64,000 nt of DNA from JAABRB01 sp963735025 (GCA_963735025.1 CAVTJG010000020.1:62001-126000); one strand, 5' to 3'; counted from the first letter of the stretch, positions 1 through 9,612 are shown. The notes: a model not told the origin generated them from the letters alone. A program made the numbers and translations.

Positions 1-2412
1 GGCGCGCCGCCAGGCCGCGTGGATCGCCCCGACGAGCCGGCGGGGGTCGACCGGTTTGGTGACGTGCGCGTCGAATCCGGCGGCGAGCGCGCGATTGCGA
101 TGCCGCTCGCCCGCGTAGGCGGTCACCGCGAGAACCGGGATCGGTCGGCCGGTCGGCGTGTCGGCGCGTGTCTCGAGGGAACGCAGCTGCTCCAGAAGGG
201 CGTAGCCGTCTTCTCCGGGCAGCTCGATGTCGCACAGGATCACCGACGGCGGATCGCGCGCAAGTCGCCGCTGGAGCTGTTCGAGCGCCTCGGGTACTGT
301 GCTGGCAGTAGTGACCCGCGCGCCTTGCCGCTCGAGGACGGCCCGCATGACCTCGAGCGTGTCCGCGTGGTCGTCGACGACCAGCAGTGCGCAGCCGGCG
401 AGCGCTCCCGTCTCACGGGCGTCGCGGCGCAATTCGCCGGGCGGCGGAGGGCCGTCCTCGACGACGCTGGCCATTGCATCGCGATTCGCATCGTCATTCT
501 GCCGCGCCGCTGCCGCCTCGGGCAACAGCACGACGAGTGTCGTTCCGCGGTCGGTGCCCGGACTCGTCGCCTCGATCGTGCCGCCGTGCAGCTCGACGAG
601 CTGCTTCACCAGCGCGAGACCGAGACCGAGTCCGCCCGCGCGACGGCGACTCGAGCTGTCGGCCTGACGGAACGGATCGAACACATGCGGCAGGAACTCG
701 GACGAGATTCCGGTGCCGGTGTCGGCCATCGTCAGGCGGAGACGGTCCTCCGACCGGTCGAGGTGTACCCCGATCGCGCCGCCCGGCGGCGTGAACTTCA
801 GCGCGTTCGACACGAGGTTTCCCACGATCTGGGCGAGCCGCCGGGGATCGCCCATCACCTCTGCGTTGCACACGGAGGCTGCGACGTCGCATCGAAGTGT
901 GACCCCTTTCGCGGCCGCGGCTGACTGCTGGCCGGCGACCACCTCGGCGGCGACGTCGGCCAGCCGCACGCGATGCACCTCCAGCCGGATCTGCCCGACA
1001 GCCATCCGGGAGGAATCGAGCAGGCTCTCGATGAGCCGCTGCTGCGCGGCTACGTTTCGCTTGATCGCGGCAGCGCCGCGTCGCACAGCTTCCGGCGCGA
1101 CCGCATCCTGTCCGAGGATGTGCGCCCAGCCCTGGATCGCGTTGAGCGGTGTGCGCAGCTCATGCGACAGCACCACCTGGAATTCGTCCTTTGTCCGGTT
1201 CGCTGCCTCGGCGTCTTTCCGGGCGGCCTCCTCCTGCGCGAGCGCGCGGACCCGCTCGCGTCCGGCAAGCTCCCGCTCGGCGATGTGCGCTTGCATCCGG
1301 CGGTTCGCCTCGGCGAGCTCGCGCGTCCGCGACGCGACGCGGTTTTCGAGGTGCTCGTTCGCGCGACGCCACTGCTCGGTCATGATGCCCGCGAGCGCCA
1401 GCGCTCGGTCGCGGGTGGAGACGAGGACGTGCGAGATCGCGAACACGAGCAGGCTGAGCGCCAGACCTCCTGCGAGCAGCCACCACTCGCGGTTGGCACC
1501 GACGTGCGGCTCGAATGCCGGGAGCGCCGTCGCGCGCATCGTCCAGGGGCGTCCGAGCAATGTGATCACGCTGCTTCTCTGGAGTCCGGGCGTGCCGGCC
1601 CGCTGCACCATGCCGGTGCTGGCGTAGAGCAGTTCACCTTCGTCCGCCGTCAGGCCGTCGTAGATGCGCACGTCGAGCGGGCTGGATTCCGGCGGCACGA
1701 CGCTGCGCATCAACTCGTCGACTGCGATCGGGCTGAACACCCACCCGACCAGGGTGCCGACCGGTTTGCCGCGCCGCATGACCGGGAGATACATGACGAC
1801 GTCTGCCGGCCCGCTCGCCGTGTCGCGATTCTGCGGCCCGGACAGCGCCACAGCGCCCGCGTCGCGTGCACGGAACATCGCCGCGCGCTGTATCGGGTCG
1901 GTATACAGGTCGTAGCCGAGCGCGCGCGCGCCGTGCGGCTCGAGATAGAGGATCGCGCCGTACTCCAGGCGTTCGCCCGGCGGGTGAACGGCGTAATCGG
2001 GCATGCCTTCGGATCGTGCGTGCGTCTCGTGGCGATCGAGCTCGGCGCGCGTCACGCGCTGCACGAAGCCGAAGCCCCGGATCGCTGGCAGCGATTCGGA
2101 GGCCTCGAGCGCATAAGCGTATGCGCGCCACTCGTCCCGGGTGACCGGGCCGAGCGCCTCGAGCAGCACCGCGCCGCCGCGCAGGGCGTTCTCGTAAGCG
2201 GCCAGGCGCTCCTCAATGCGCCGCCCGACCGCTTCGACCGCTTCGGTGAACGCCGCGGCCCGGGCCCGTTCGTGCGCGACCCGCTCTGCGTTCCAGGCCA
2301 GCACCGTCAGCGCGAGCGATGCAAAAAGGACGAGATAGGGGGCGGTCCGCACCAGCGTGCGGAGCGACTGTCGGATCGGTCCGCTTGGGGCCCGTACTGC
2401 TTCTCCTCGCAT
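1..2412 (-). CDS. CHASE-domain hybrid sensor histidine kinase (3' end outside window)
   Basis: One uninterrupted reverse-strand frame of 804 codons runs from ATG at 2412 off the left edge. Order seen: an N-terminal membrane segment, a periplasmic CHASE-like sensor region (about residues 45-290), a second membrane segment near 300, a coiled coil, a HisKA box (SHELRTPLNAIQGW), an HATPase domain with the N box (NLVSNALKF) and G boxes (DTGTGIS, GLGLGLALV), and a receiver domain (LLVVDDHADTLEVM, CDIELPGEDGY, TKPVD). It should phosphorylate its own receiver in response to an extracytoplasmic ligand, which cannot be named. The C terminus, perhaps with an Hpt domain or further receiver, is missing. 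It diverges from rpoN across about 300 bp. No partner regulator is visible in the window. Confidence 0.9.
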   Translation of the reverse strand, partial: MRGEAVRAPSGPIRQSLRTLVRTAPYLVLFASLALTVLAWNAERVAHERARAAAFTEAVEAVGRRIEERLAAYENALRGGAVLLEALGPVTRDEWRAYAYALEASESLPAIRGFGFVQRVTRAELDRHETHARSEGMPDYAVHPPGERLEYGAILYLEPHGARALGYDLYTDPIQRAAMFRARDAGAVALSGPQNRDTASGPADVVMYLPVMRRGKPVGTLVGWVFSPIAVDELMRSVVPPESSPLDVRIYDGLTADEGELLYASTGMVQRAGTPGLQRSSVITLLGRPWTMRATALPAFEPHVGANREWWLLAGGLALSLLVFAISHVLVSTRDRALALAGIMTEQWRRANEHLENRVASRTRELAEANRRMQAHIAERELAGRERVRALAQEEAARKDAEAANRTKDEFQVVLSHELRTPLNAIQGWAHILGQDAVAPEAVRRGAAAIKRNVAAQQRLIESLLDSSRMAVGQIRLEVHRVRLADVAAEVVAGQQSAAAAKGVTLRCDVAASVCNAEVMGDPRRLAQIVGNLVSNALKFTPPGGAIGVHLDRSEDRLRLTMADTGTGISSEFLPHVFDPFRQADSSSRRRAGGLGLGLALVKQLVELHGGTIEATSPGTDRGTTLVVLLPEAAAARQNDDANRDAMASVVEDGPPPPGELRRDARETGALAGCALLVVDDHADTLEVMRAVLERQGARVTTASTVPEALEQLQRRLARDPPSVILCDIELPGEDGYALLEQLRSLETRADTPTGRPIPVLAVTAYAGERHRNRALAAGFDAHVTKPVDPRRLVGAIHAAWRRA

Positions 2413-2665
2413 TGGTGGTCGCCGCCGCGTTTTCCAGGCACGTCCAGGCACGTTTTTCAACTAGGGTCGTCCTCCGGCAAGTCGGCCGCAGTCCCCTTGC
2501 AAGGTGTCGGGCGCGCAAGCGGCATGCCCGAACCGGATGCTCCGCATCCTCGTCACAGGTAAGAATTGCCGAACCCCTATCCAATTGTTGCGGCACTCGC
2601 GGCTACGGGCCGGGCCGATATCGAGCTAGGGACAATGAATCATGGACCTACGAGGGCCGCCTTCT

Positions 2666-2679
2666 GGCATGCATCTTGC
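2666..2679 (+). promoter_or_regulatory. sigma-54 promoter of rpoN (TGGCATGCATCTTGC)
   Basis: GG and GC are separated by exactly 10 nt and the -12 block is a full TTGC. It lies 31 bp before the rpoN ATG, so transcription would start only a few bases before the SD (AGGAG, 2700-2704). The remaining divergent gap (2413-2665) holds a tandem 10-bp repeat (ccaggcacgt, 2434-2453) and nothing else I can name. Confidence 0.75.
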
Positions 2680-2710
2680 CAAAGTGCAGCGGTGTCAACA
2701 GGAGAAAACG

Positions 2711-4210
2711 ATGAAGCAATCGCTGCAATTGCACACGATCCAGAATCTCGCCATGACGCCGCAACTGCAGCAGTCGCTGCGGCTGCTGCAGTTGTCGGCG
2801 CTCGAATTCGAGCAGGAGATTGGCCGTGCGCTTGCCGAGAATCCGTTTCTCGAACGTGACGAGGAAATCGCGCGGGACGGGGGGCACGGCGGCGACGAGC
2901 CTGGTGCAGCACCGGTCGGCGAGATGAGCGAGCCGGCCTCCGCGCCGGCCGAAAGCGCGGACGCAAGCTCGATCCCCGCACAATCGTCGGACGCCGCCGA
3001 TGATCGAGTCGCGCGCGACGATCTCATCGGTGACCGGTGGACCAGCCGCGCGCCGGCCAACGGGAGCGACGCGGTCGACGTAGGGGTCTACACTCCGGCG
3101 CCCGAGACGTTGCACGACCACCTGATCGACCAGGTTCGTGGAAGCGGGCTTGCCGAGCGCGAGAAGCTGTTCGCGGGCATCGTCGTGGAAGCGCTCGACG
3201 ACGACGGCTACCTGCGCCAGTCGATGGACGATCTGAGGCCGATCGTGCCCGCCACGATCGAGCCGGAAGAGATCGAAGGCGGGCTGAAATTCGGGCTGAG
3301 CTTCGTGCAAAGCCTGGAACCCGCGGGCGTCGGAGCCAGGTCGCCGGCCGAGTGCCTCGAGCTGCAGCTCGCACGGTATGCCGCGGACCAGCCCGGGCGC
3401 GACCTCGCGCGCACGATCGTGCGCGAGCACCTGGATGCGCTGGCTGCGCACGACACGCACCGGCTCCTGCGCGAGCTCGAATGCGACGAGACAGACCTGC
3501 GCGAGGCTAGCGACCTCATCCTGCGCCTCGATCCGCACCCGGGATCGCGGTTCGGCGCGCTCGACGCCAGGTTCGTGGTGGCCGACGTCGTGATACGGCA
3601 GACCGGCAGCCGGTGGGTCGCGAGCATCAACCCGGAGGTGCTGCCCCGGATTCGCGTGAACGAGCTCTACGCGAACATCTATCGCGCCGGCCGCGAAGGC
3701 AGCCTGGGCATGTCGCAGCAGCTGCAGGAGGCACGCTGGCTGGTGCGCAACGCGCAACAGCGGTTCCACACCATTCTGCGCGTCGCCCAGGCGATCGTCG
3801 ATCGGCAGAGCCGGTACTTCGACTACGGCGATGTCGCGATGAAACCGCTCTTGCAGCGCGACATCGCGCGGGAGGTCGGGGTGCACGAGTCGACGGTCTC
3901 CCGGGTCACGAACGGAAAATACATGGCGACGCCCCGCGGACTGATCGAGTTCAAGCACTTCTTCGGCACGCACGTGGTTGCGGAGGATGGGCACGCGTGC
4001 TCGTCCACCGCCATCCGCGCCCTGATCCGCCACATCATCGCCAACGAGCGCGCGGGCCAGCCGCTTTCCGACATCAAGGTGACGCGCAAGCTCGGCGAGT
4101 ACGGCGTGCGTGTCGCGCGTCGCACCGTGACGAAGTACCGTGACGGAATGCGCATCCCGCCGGTGGAGGCGCGACGGTTCGGCCACGCTCGGCCCTCCGC
4201 AACTGTCTAG
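2711..4210 (+). CDS. rpoN: RNA polymerase sigma-54 factor
   Basis: 499 aa. Region I is the Gln/Leu-rich N terminus (LQLHTIQNLAMTPQLQQSLR) that contacts enhancer-binding proteins, followed by an acidic linker of about residues 50-130. The core-binding and HTH regions follow, and the RpoN box (ARRTVTKYR) lies near the C terminus. ATG 2711 is chosen over an in-frame ATG at 2642 because AGGAG lies directly upstream and homology begins there. It is not in the usual lptB-rpoN-hpf setting, so it is probably a second, dedicated rpoN copy; that is inference. Its own promoter looks sigma-54 dependent, implying positive autoregulation. Its stop overlaps the stop of the convergent dodecin gene. Confidence 0.95.
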   Translation: MKQSLQLHTIQNLAMTPQLQQSLRLLQLSALEFEQEIGRALAENPFLERDEEIARDGGHGGDEPGAAPVGEMSEPASAPAESADASSIPAQSSDAADDRVARDDLIGDRWTSRAPANGSDAVDVGVYTPAPETLHDHLIDQVRGSGLAEREKLFAGIVVEALDDDGYLRQSMDDLRPIVPATIEPEEIEGGLKFGLSFVQSLEPAGVGARSPAECLELQLARYAADQPGRDLARTIVREHLDALAAHDTHRLLRELECDETDLREASDLILRLDPHPGSRFGALDARFVVADVVIRQTGSRWVASINPEVLPRIRVNELYANIYRAGREGSLGMSQQLQEARWLVRNAQQRFHTILRVAQAIVDRQSRYFDYGDVAMKPLLQRDIAREVGVHESTVSRVTNGKYMATPRGLIEFKHFFGTHVVAEDGHACSSTAIRALIRHIIANERAGQPLSDIKVTRKLGEYGVRVARRTVTKYRDGMRIPPVEARRFGHARPSATV

Positions 4211-4416
4211 TCGTCGATCGTGAAGCCGACCTTGACTGTGACCTGCCAGTGGGCGATCTTGCCGTCCGCGACGAAGCCGCGCGTGTCGGTGACCTCGAAC
4301 CAGCGCATCTGACGCACGCTCTCTCCGGCGCGCTCGAGCGCGCGTGCGATGGCACTTTCGAAGCCCTCGGGTGACGAGCCGGTCAGCTCGATGTGCTTGT
4401 AGACGTGCTCGGCCAT
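4207..4416 (-). CDS. Dodecin (flavin-binding)
   Basis: 69 aa, the family length. The sequence starts MAEHVYKHIELTGSS and carries the conserved RWFEV segment and a C-terminal VTVKVGF strand. Dodecins form hollow dodecamers that bind flavins and buffer flavin stress. An SD (GGAG) precedes ATG 4416. A sigma-54 promoter with its -12 42 nt upstream drives it as a single gene. Convergent with rpoN, with overlapping stop codons. Confidence 0.93.
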   Translation of the reverse strand: MAEHVYKHIELTGSSPEGFESAIARALERAGESVRQMRWFEVTDTRGFVADGKIAHWQVTVKVGFTIDD

Positions 4417-4457
4417 GGCGTGCTCCGGGTAGAATCGCTGCTCGGGCCCATGGCGAT

Positions 4458-4471
4458 GCAACGCGCATGCC
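4458..4471 (-). promoter_or_regulatory. sigma-54 promoter of the dodecin gene (AGGCATGCGCGTTGC)
   Basis: On the reverse strand GGCATG-N4-TTGC is a full match with 10-nt spacing. The -12 GC is 42 nt before the dodecin ATG, the same geometry as at 14.65, 21.88, 23.85 and 37.39 kb. Nothing else was seen in 4417-4592. Confidence 0.72.
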
Positions 4472-4592
4472 TGCGGGAGGCAGGAGACGCTTTTGAACAA
4501 CGCCCGTTCTCTCGCGGGGCTGGCGCACCTTTCTCCGGCACTTCGGTTCCGGTCTGCGCGACCGGGGTTTCGCGCGGCAACTCGCCGACCGT

Positions 4593-5021
4593 TCATTCGA
4601 GCATGGGCAGCGCTGCCAGCGCAGTGGCCACGAGGATCGGCACCTCGAGGGTGTCCCAGGGGAGCACGACGTGGCGGTCGGCGACCTTGAGCACGACGTC
4701 ACCCGACACCAGCTCGTGGCTCACCTTGCCATCGTTGTCGTACATCACGTCCTCGATGTTGCCGATCCGGTTGCCTTTCTCGTCGACCACCAAGGTGCCG
4801 AGCAGCATGCTCGCGCGCCGCGTGCGCGGCCGGTCGTTGTCCGCGCTCCACAACTCGAGCTCGCAACGCATGTGCCTGATCGCGTCCTGGGTGTCTTCGT
4901 GCCACCGTCGCTGCAAGAATTGCAGCGCGAACGGTAACAATTTCCGTCCGTTTGCCGCGGCGCGCAGCACGGCATCGGGTGCGCGAAGGTGCACACGCAA
5001 TGCCTTTGTTATAAGCTTCAT
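4593..5021 (-). CDS. PRC-barrel domain protein
   Basis: 142 aa. The N-terminal 60 residues are basic and helical (MKLITKALRVHL...). The C-terminal half has PRC-barrel features: LGTLVVDEKGNRIGNIEDV, a short acidic strand, then VVLPWDTLEVP. PRC barrels are small beta folds that bind RNA, proteins or membranes; the exact role is unknown. ATG 5021 starts the first well-conserved segment. No good promoter was recognised upstream. It is divergent from the large chemotaxis-kinase fusion. Confidence 0.7.
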   Translation of the reverse strand: MKLITKALRVHLRAPDAVLRAAANGRKLLPFALQFLQRRWHEDTQDAIRHMRCELELWSADNDRPRTRRASMLLGTLVVDEKGNRIGNIEDVMYDNDGKVSHELVSGDVVLKVADRHVVLPWDTLEVPILVATALAALPMLE

Positions 5022-5107
5022 CGCACGGCCTCGAGATAGTCGAAACTTTCCATCAACCGCGGTTCCAGTCTGGCCGTGCCGGGGCGACCCGGCGCGCACG
5101 ATGGACG

Positions 5108-8100
5108 ATGGCGCGATCCAAGCCCAGGAAAGTGACGCAGCGGCGCACTCCGACTGCAAAGCACCCGACCGCGCGCGCTGCACGCAAGCGAACGCCGGGC
5201 AAGGGCGCAGCGCGTCCGGTGCGCGCGGCGCCGCGATCGAACCCCGGCAAGGGGCGCGCGGGCAAGGACCAGGTCATGCCGGTGGTCGGCCTGGTCGCCT
5301 CCGCCGGCGGGCTCGATGCCTTCAAGCGCTTCTTCCAGGGCATGCCGCCGGACAGCGGCATCGCGTTCCTGGTGATTCCGCACCTCGATCCGCGCCGCGA
5401 GAGCCTGATGGCGTCGCTACTCGCCCGGCAGACGACGATGCAGGTCGTGGAAGCCGGCGAGGGCATGCGGCTCGCGCCCGACCACGTGTGGGTCATCCCG
5501 CCCAACGCGAACCTCGCGGTGCGCGACGGCGTACTGCACCTGGGCCCACCGAGCCTGGGCGCGAGCCAGACGCCGATCGATCCGTTCCTGCGGTCGCTCG
5601 CCGAAGACCAGCTGGAAAGGGCGATATGCGTGGTCCTGTCCGGCACCGGCTCGTACGGCACGATCGGCCTGAAGGCGGTCAAGGCGCACGGGGGCATGGC
5701 GATGGTGCAGGATCCGCGCACCGCCGAGTACGACCAGATGCCGCAGAGCGCGATCGCGACCGGCCTCGCAGACCACGTGCTGGCGCCCGAGGACATGCCG
5801 CAGGCGCTCCTCGCCTACGTGCGCCGGTTTCTGGTCGGCACCCTCGCCGTGGACGCGCCGACCGCGGCCTCGAGCATCGCGCACCTCCACGCGCTGCTGC
5901 GGTCCCGGACCAAATTCGACTTCCGGGCCTACCGCCAACAGATGCTGCTGCGGCGTGTGCACCGCCGCATGGGCCTGCGCCATGTCGATGAGCTGGCCGC
6001 CTACCTCGCGCTGCTCGACACGGACCCGACCGAGCTCCAGCAGCTCTCCCGGGACCTCCTGATCAGCGTGACGAGCTTCTTTCGCGATCCGGAGATGTTC
6101 CAGGTGCTCGAGACGCAGGTCGTACCCGAGCTGCTGCGCGACCACGCGTCCGATGCCCCGTTGCGGGCGTGGGTCGTCGGGTGCGCCACGGGCGAAGAGG
6201 CGTATTCGATCGCCGTGGTGCTGATCGAGCAGCTCGCTGCCGCGGAGCGCTCGTGCCCCGTGCAGGTTTTCGGCACCGACGTCGATCAGCATGCGCTCGA
6301 GGTCGCTCGTCGCGGTGTCTATCCGGACGGCATCGCCGCTGACGTCTCGGCGGAACGGCTGAGGCGCTTTTTCGTCCGCTCGGACGATCACGGCTGGCAG
6401 GTGAGCCGGCAGCTGCGCGAGTCTGTGCTGTTCGCGCCCCAAAACGTGCTGACCGACGCGCCGTTCTCCCGGCTCGATCTCGTGAGCTGCCGCAATCTGC
6501 TCATCTACCTGGAGCCCGGGATCCAGCAGAAGCTGCTTTCGGTGCTGCATTTCGCGCTCAAGGGAGGCGGCTACCTGGTGCTGGGTCCGTCGGAAAGCGC
6601 TGGCCGGCACGCCGATGCGTTCACCGTCGTTTCCAAGAAATGGCGCATCCATCGGCGGAGCAGCGCATCGCCGCGCGAGCGGGCCGAAATCCCGATCGTG
6701 GGCGGCGGGCAGCGCCTTGCGCCGGGCATCCCGTCCGGTGGGCCGCAGGCACGCGCGGCGTCGCTTTCCGAGCTGCTGCGTGAGCGGCTCGTCGAACAGT
6801 ACGCTCCTGCGGCCGTCGTGGTGGACCGGCAGCAGCGGGTCCAGCATTTTTCCGGGCCGACCCACCTTTACCTGGAGCAGCCGAGCGGCCCGCCGACGCA
6901 GGACCTGCTCGTGCTCGCCCGCAGCGGCCTGCGCGTCCGCGTGCGCGCCGCAATCCAGAAAGCGCGGCGGGAGGGGGCGCACGTCAGCCTGTCCGGAGCG
7001 TACGTGAAGCGCAACGGCGCCAGTGTCCCGGTGCGCGTGACGGCGCAGCCGCTGCGCGCAGCGCGTGACCACGACGACATGCTGCTGGTCGCGTTCGAGG
7101 ACGACATGCGCCCGCCGCGCGCCGCTCGGGAGGGCGCCGCCATCGACGAGGAGCTGGTGCAGCAGCTCGAGCAGGCCCTGCAAGGCTCGCGCGACGAGCT
7201 GCAGGGCACCATCGAGGAGCTGGAAAGCTCGAACGAGGAGCTCAAGGCCTCCAACGAGGAGGTCATGTCGATGAACGAAGAGCTCCAGTCGGCGAACGAG
7301 GAGCTGGAGACCTCGAAGGAGGAGCTGCAGTCGCTCAACGAGGAGCTCTTGACCGTCAACGGCCAGCTGCGCGACAAGGTCGTGGAGCTCGAGGAGGCGA
7401 GCGGCGACATGGCGAACCTGCTCGCGAGCACGGACTTCGCCGTGCTGTATCTCGGCACCGACCGCCGGATCAAGCGCTTCACGCCGGCCGCGACGCGGCT
7501 CTTCAACCTGATCGAGACGGACGTTGGCCGGCCGATCGGCGACATCACGTCGCGCTTCGCGGATCCGGGGCTCGATGACGATGTGCAGAAGGTGCTGCAG
7601 TCGTTCGTGCCGGCGACGCGCGAAGTGCAGGCGACCGACGGGACGTGGCACCTGCGTCGCGTCACGCCCTACCGGACGTCCGATGACCGCGTCGCAGGCG
7701 TGGTGGTCACGTTCGCGGACGTGACGCTGCTCAAGGAGGCCGAGACTTCGCTGCGCGCGGCGACCGCGCAACTCGAGGAGCGGGTGGCCGATCGCACCGA
7801 GGCCCTCCGGGAGGAGATGGCGCGCCACCAGCATACCGCGGAGACGCTGCGTCGCGAGCGCGACTACGTGAGCGCCGTGCTCGACACGACCGCCGCTGCG
7901 GTCTACGTGCTGGACCGCGACGGTACCTTCGTGCGGGCGAACCGCGGCTGCGCCGAGCTCGCCGGGTACCCCGCCGAAGAACTGGTCGGAAAGGGATTCG
8001 CGGAACTGCTGCTGCCGCCCGAAGACCGACCGGAGTTCGCTCGCACCATCGCGGGGTTTCCGCAAGGCGGCACGCCGCAGCGCGGGGAGGGCGTCTGGGT

Positions 8101-8941
8101 CGCGCGGGATGGATCGCGCCGACAGGTATCGTGGACCGCCGTCGCGCTGCGCGACGGCCCGGAGCGATCCGGCCTCATCGTCGGCAGCACGCTGGACATC
8201 ACCGAGCAACGCGAGTCCGAGGCGCGTGCGCGCCAGCGCCTCGAGGAGCTCGCCGCGCTGTACCGCATCCACACTGCGAACGAGCTGGCGGCCACGCTCG
8301 CTCACGAGCTCAACCAGCCCCTCAACGCGATCGTGAGCTTTGGCGAGGCCAGCCTGCAGCTCCTGAAGTCGGGCGCGAACGAGCCCGCCCGGATCACGGC
8401 CAACCTGGAGAAGATCGGCGAGCAGGCGCTGCGCGCCGGCCGCTTTATCGGCGAGCTGCGGCGCTTCGTCGCGCAGGGCGAGATCGAGCGGTGTGCCGTG
8501 GACTTGAACCGGCAGGTCCGCTCCGCATGCTTGCTCGTCGGACCGCTCGCGCACCGCCACAACATCCGCGTCCTGCTCGGCCTCGCCGACGCGCTCCCGC
8601 CGGTCGATGCCGCGGAAATTCAAATCGAGCACGTCGTCACCAATCTCGTGCGCAACGCCATCGATGCCGTCGCGGAAGCCGGTCTGCTGGCAGGAGAGAT
8701 CCGGGTCGGCACGCGCGCGACCCCCGACGCCATGGCGTGCGTCACCGTCACGGACAACGGACCCGGGCTCAGCGGGAAAACTCTGGAGCGGCTGTTCGAG
8801 CCGTTCTTCACCACCAAGCCGACGGGGCTCGGCATGGGCTTGCGCCTCAGCCGCTCGATCGTCGAGGCGCACGGCGGCCGTCTGTGGGCGGAGCCCGGCC
8901 CGGGCGGCATGTTCTCCTTCACGCTGCCGTTCGCCAAGTGA
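5108..8941 (+). CDS. CheB-CheR-PAS-histidine kinase fusion
   Basis: 1277 aa. Order: Arg/Lys-rich tail (1-56), CheB methylesterase-like domain (57-250; Ser65 in VASAGG, His92 in PHLDP), CheR methyltransferase (260-510; GCATGEEAYS SAM motif, FGTDVD, NLLIYL), a Glu-rich coiled coil (680-760), two PAS domains (770-880, 915-1030), HisKA (His1066 in AHELNQPLNAIV) and HATPase (DNGPGLSG, GLGMGLRLSRSIV). There is no transmembrane segment, so the sensor is cytoplasmic. The usual catalytic Asp of CheB (SGTGSDGT in relatives) is Tyr183 here (SGTGSYGT), so esterase activity is doubtful. It overlaps the downstream response regulator by 4 nt (GTGA), so the two are translationally coupled partners. Confidence 0.92.
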   Translation: MARSKPRKVTQRRTPTAKHPTARAARKRTPGKGAARPVRAAPRSNPGKGRAGKDQVMPVVGLVASAGGLDAFKRFFQGMPPDSGIAFLVIPHLDPRRESLMASLLARQTTMQVVEAGEGMRLAPDHVWVIPPNANLAVRDGVLHLGPPSLGASQTPIDPFLRSLAEDQLERAICVVLSGTGSYGTIGLKAVKAHGGMAMVQDPRTAEYDQMPQSAIATGLADHVLAPEDMPQALLAYVRRFLVGTLAVDAPTAASSIAHLHALLRSRTKFDFRAYRQQMLLRRVHRRMGLRHVDELAAYLALLDTDPTELQQLSRDLLISVTSFFRDPEMFQVLETQVVPELLRDHASDAPLRAWVVGCATGEEAYSIAVVLIEQLAAAERSCPVQVFGTDVDQHALEVARRGVYPDGIAADVSAERLRRFFVRSDDHGWQVSRQLRESVLFAPQNVLTDAPFSRLDLVSCRNLLIYLEPGIQQKLLSVLHFALKGGGYLVLGPSESAGRHADAFTVVSKKWRIHRRSSASPRERAEIPIVGGGQRLAPGIPSGGPQARAASLSELLRERLVEQYAPAAVVVDRQQRVQHFSGPTHLYLEQPSGPPTQDLLVLARSGLRVRVRAAIQKARREGAHVSLSGAYVKRNGASVPVRVTAQPLRAARDHDDMLLVAFEDDMRPPRAAREGAAIDEELVQQLEQALQGSRDELQGTIEELESSNEELKASNEEVMSMNEELQSANEELETSKEELQSLNEELLTVNGQLRDKVVELEEASGDMANLLASTDFAVLYLGTDRRIKRFTPAATRLFNLIETDVGRPIGDITSRFADPGLDDDVQKVLQSFVPATREVQATDGTWHLRRVTPYRTSDDRVAGVVVTFADVTLLKEAETSLRAATAQLEERVADRTEALREEMARHQHTAETLRRERDYVSAVLDTTAAAVYVLDRDGTFVRANRGCAELAGYPAEELVGKGFAELLLPPEDRPEFARTIAGFPQGGTPQRGEGVWVARDGSRRQVSWTAVALRDGPERSGLIVGSTLDITEQRESEARARQRLEELAALYRIHTANELAATLAHELNQPLNAIVSFGEASLQLLKSGANEPARITANLEKIGEQALRAGRFIGELRRFVAQGEIERCAVDLNRQVRSACLLVGPLAHRHNIRVLLGLADALPPVDAAEIQIEHVVTNLVRNAIDAVAEAGLLAGEIRVGTRATPDAMACVTVTDNGPGLSGKTLERLFEPFFTTKPTGLGMGLRLSRSIVEAHGGRLWAEPGPGGMFSFTLPFAK

Positions 8942-9591
8942 CGCCGGTCGTCCACGTCGTCGACGACGACGCCGCAGTTCGCCAGGGGCTCGAACAGATG
9001 CTGGGCGCCGCAGGATTCGAGGTGCGCGTCTTTGCGAGCGCGGAGGCATTTCTCGCCGCGTGCAAGGAGGGGTGCACGGGGTGCGTAGTGCTCGACGTCG
9101 CGATGCCCGGAATGAGCGGACCCGAGCTGCAGGCAGCCCTGCTCGACAGGGGTCTCGACCTGCCGATCGTGTTTCTGACCGGGTACGGTGACGTTCCCAC
9201 GTCGGTGCGCGCGATGAAGGCCGGCGCGGTGGATTTTCTCGAGAAGCCGGTGGCCGGCGCGACCCTCATCGCGACGGTGCGCAACGCCATGGCGCTCGAG
9301 GCGCGCCGGCACGAGGATCAAGCGCTGCGCGCCGTTGCGCAGGCCCGCTACGCAAGGCTCACCGGGCGCGAGCGTGAGATCATGGCCCTCGCGGTCCGCG
9401 GCCTCGCCAACAAGGAGATCGGCAAGCAGCTCGGACTCAGCCACCGGACGGTCGAGATCCACCGCGCGCGCGCCATGCGCAAGATGCATGCCGCGACGCT
9501 GCTCGAGCTCGCGCGGGCGGCGGCGCTCTGCGGGATCGCAGAGGGCTCCGGCGGCGCGCCCCCTGCCGCAGCCGATCCCGCCGCCAGCTGA
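8938..9591 (+). CDS. FixJ-type response regulator (receiver + LuxR HTH)
   Basis: 217 aa from a GTG start overlapping the kinase stop. Receiver: acidic pair D9/D10, phospho-acceptor Asp53 (VLDVAMPG), Thr in LTGYGDV and Lys in EKPV. The LuxR/NarL-type HTH lies near 145-200 (LTGREREIMALAVRGLANKEI). The pairing with a PAS kinase resembles redox- or oxygen-responsive FixLJ and TodST-like systems. A 7-2-7 inverted repeat of the type bound by this family lies 22 bp after its stop and recurs at 13.3 kb, so those are candidate targets. Confidence 0.9.
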   Translation: MTPVVHVVDDDAAVRQGLEQMLGAAGFEVRVFASAEAFLAACKEGCTGCVVLDVAMPGMSGPELQAALLDRGLDLPIVFLTGYGDVPTSVRAMKAGAVDFLEKPVAGATLIATVRNAMALEARRHEDQALRAVAQARYARLTGREREIMALAVRGLANKEIGKQLGLSHRTVEIHRARAMRKMHAATLLELARAAALCGIAEGSGGAPPAAADPAAS

Positions 9592-9612
9592 TACGTCCTG
9601 GTTTGGCCTGCG

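Noticed and set aside
973..2562. 529-codon forward frame
   Set aside because: It lies codon-for-codon opposite the hybrid kinase, whose boxes are all recognisable.
2648..4702. 684-codon reverse frame across rpoN
   Set aside because: It is antisense to rpoN and contains no recognisable motif.
5417..9049. 1210-codon open frame on the reverse strand
   Set aside because: It mirrors the CheB-CheR-kinase gene; the product is His/Arg-rich with no domain, a usual artefact of high GC coding DNA.
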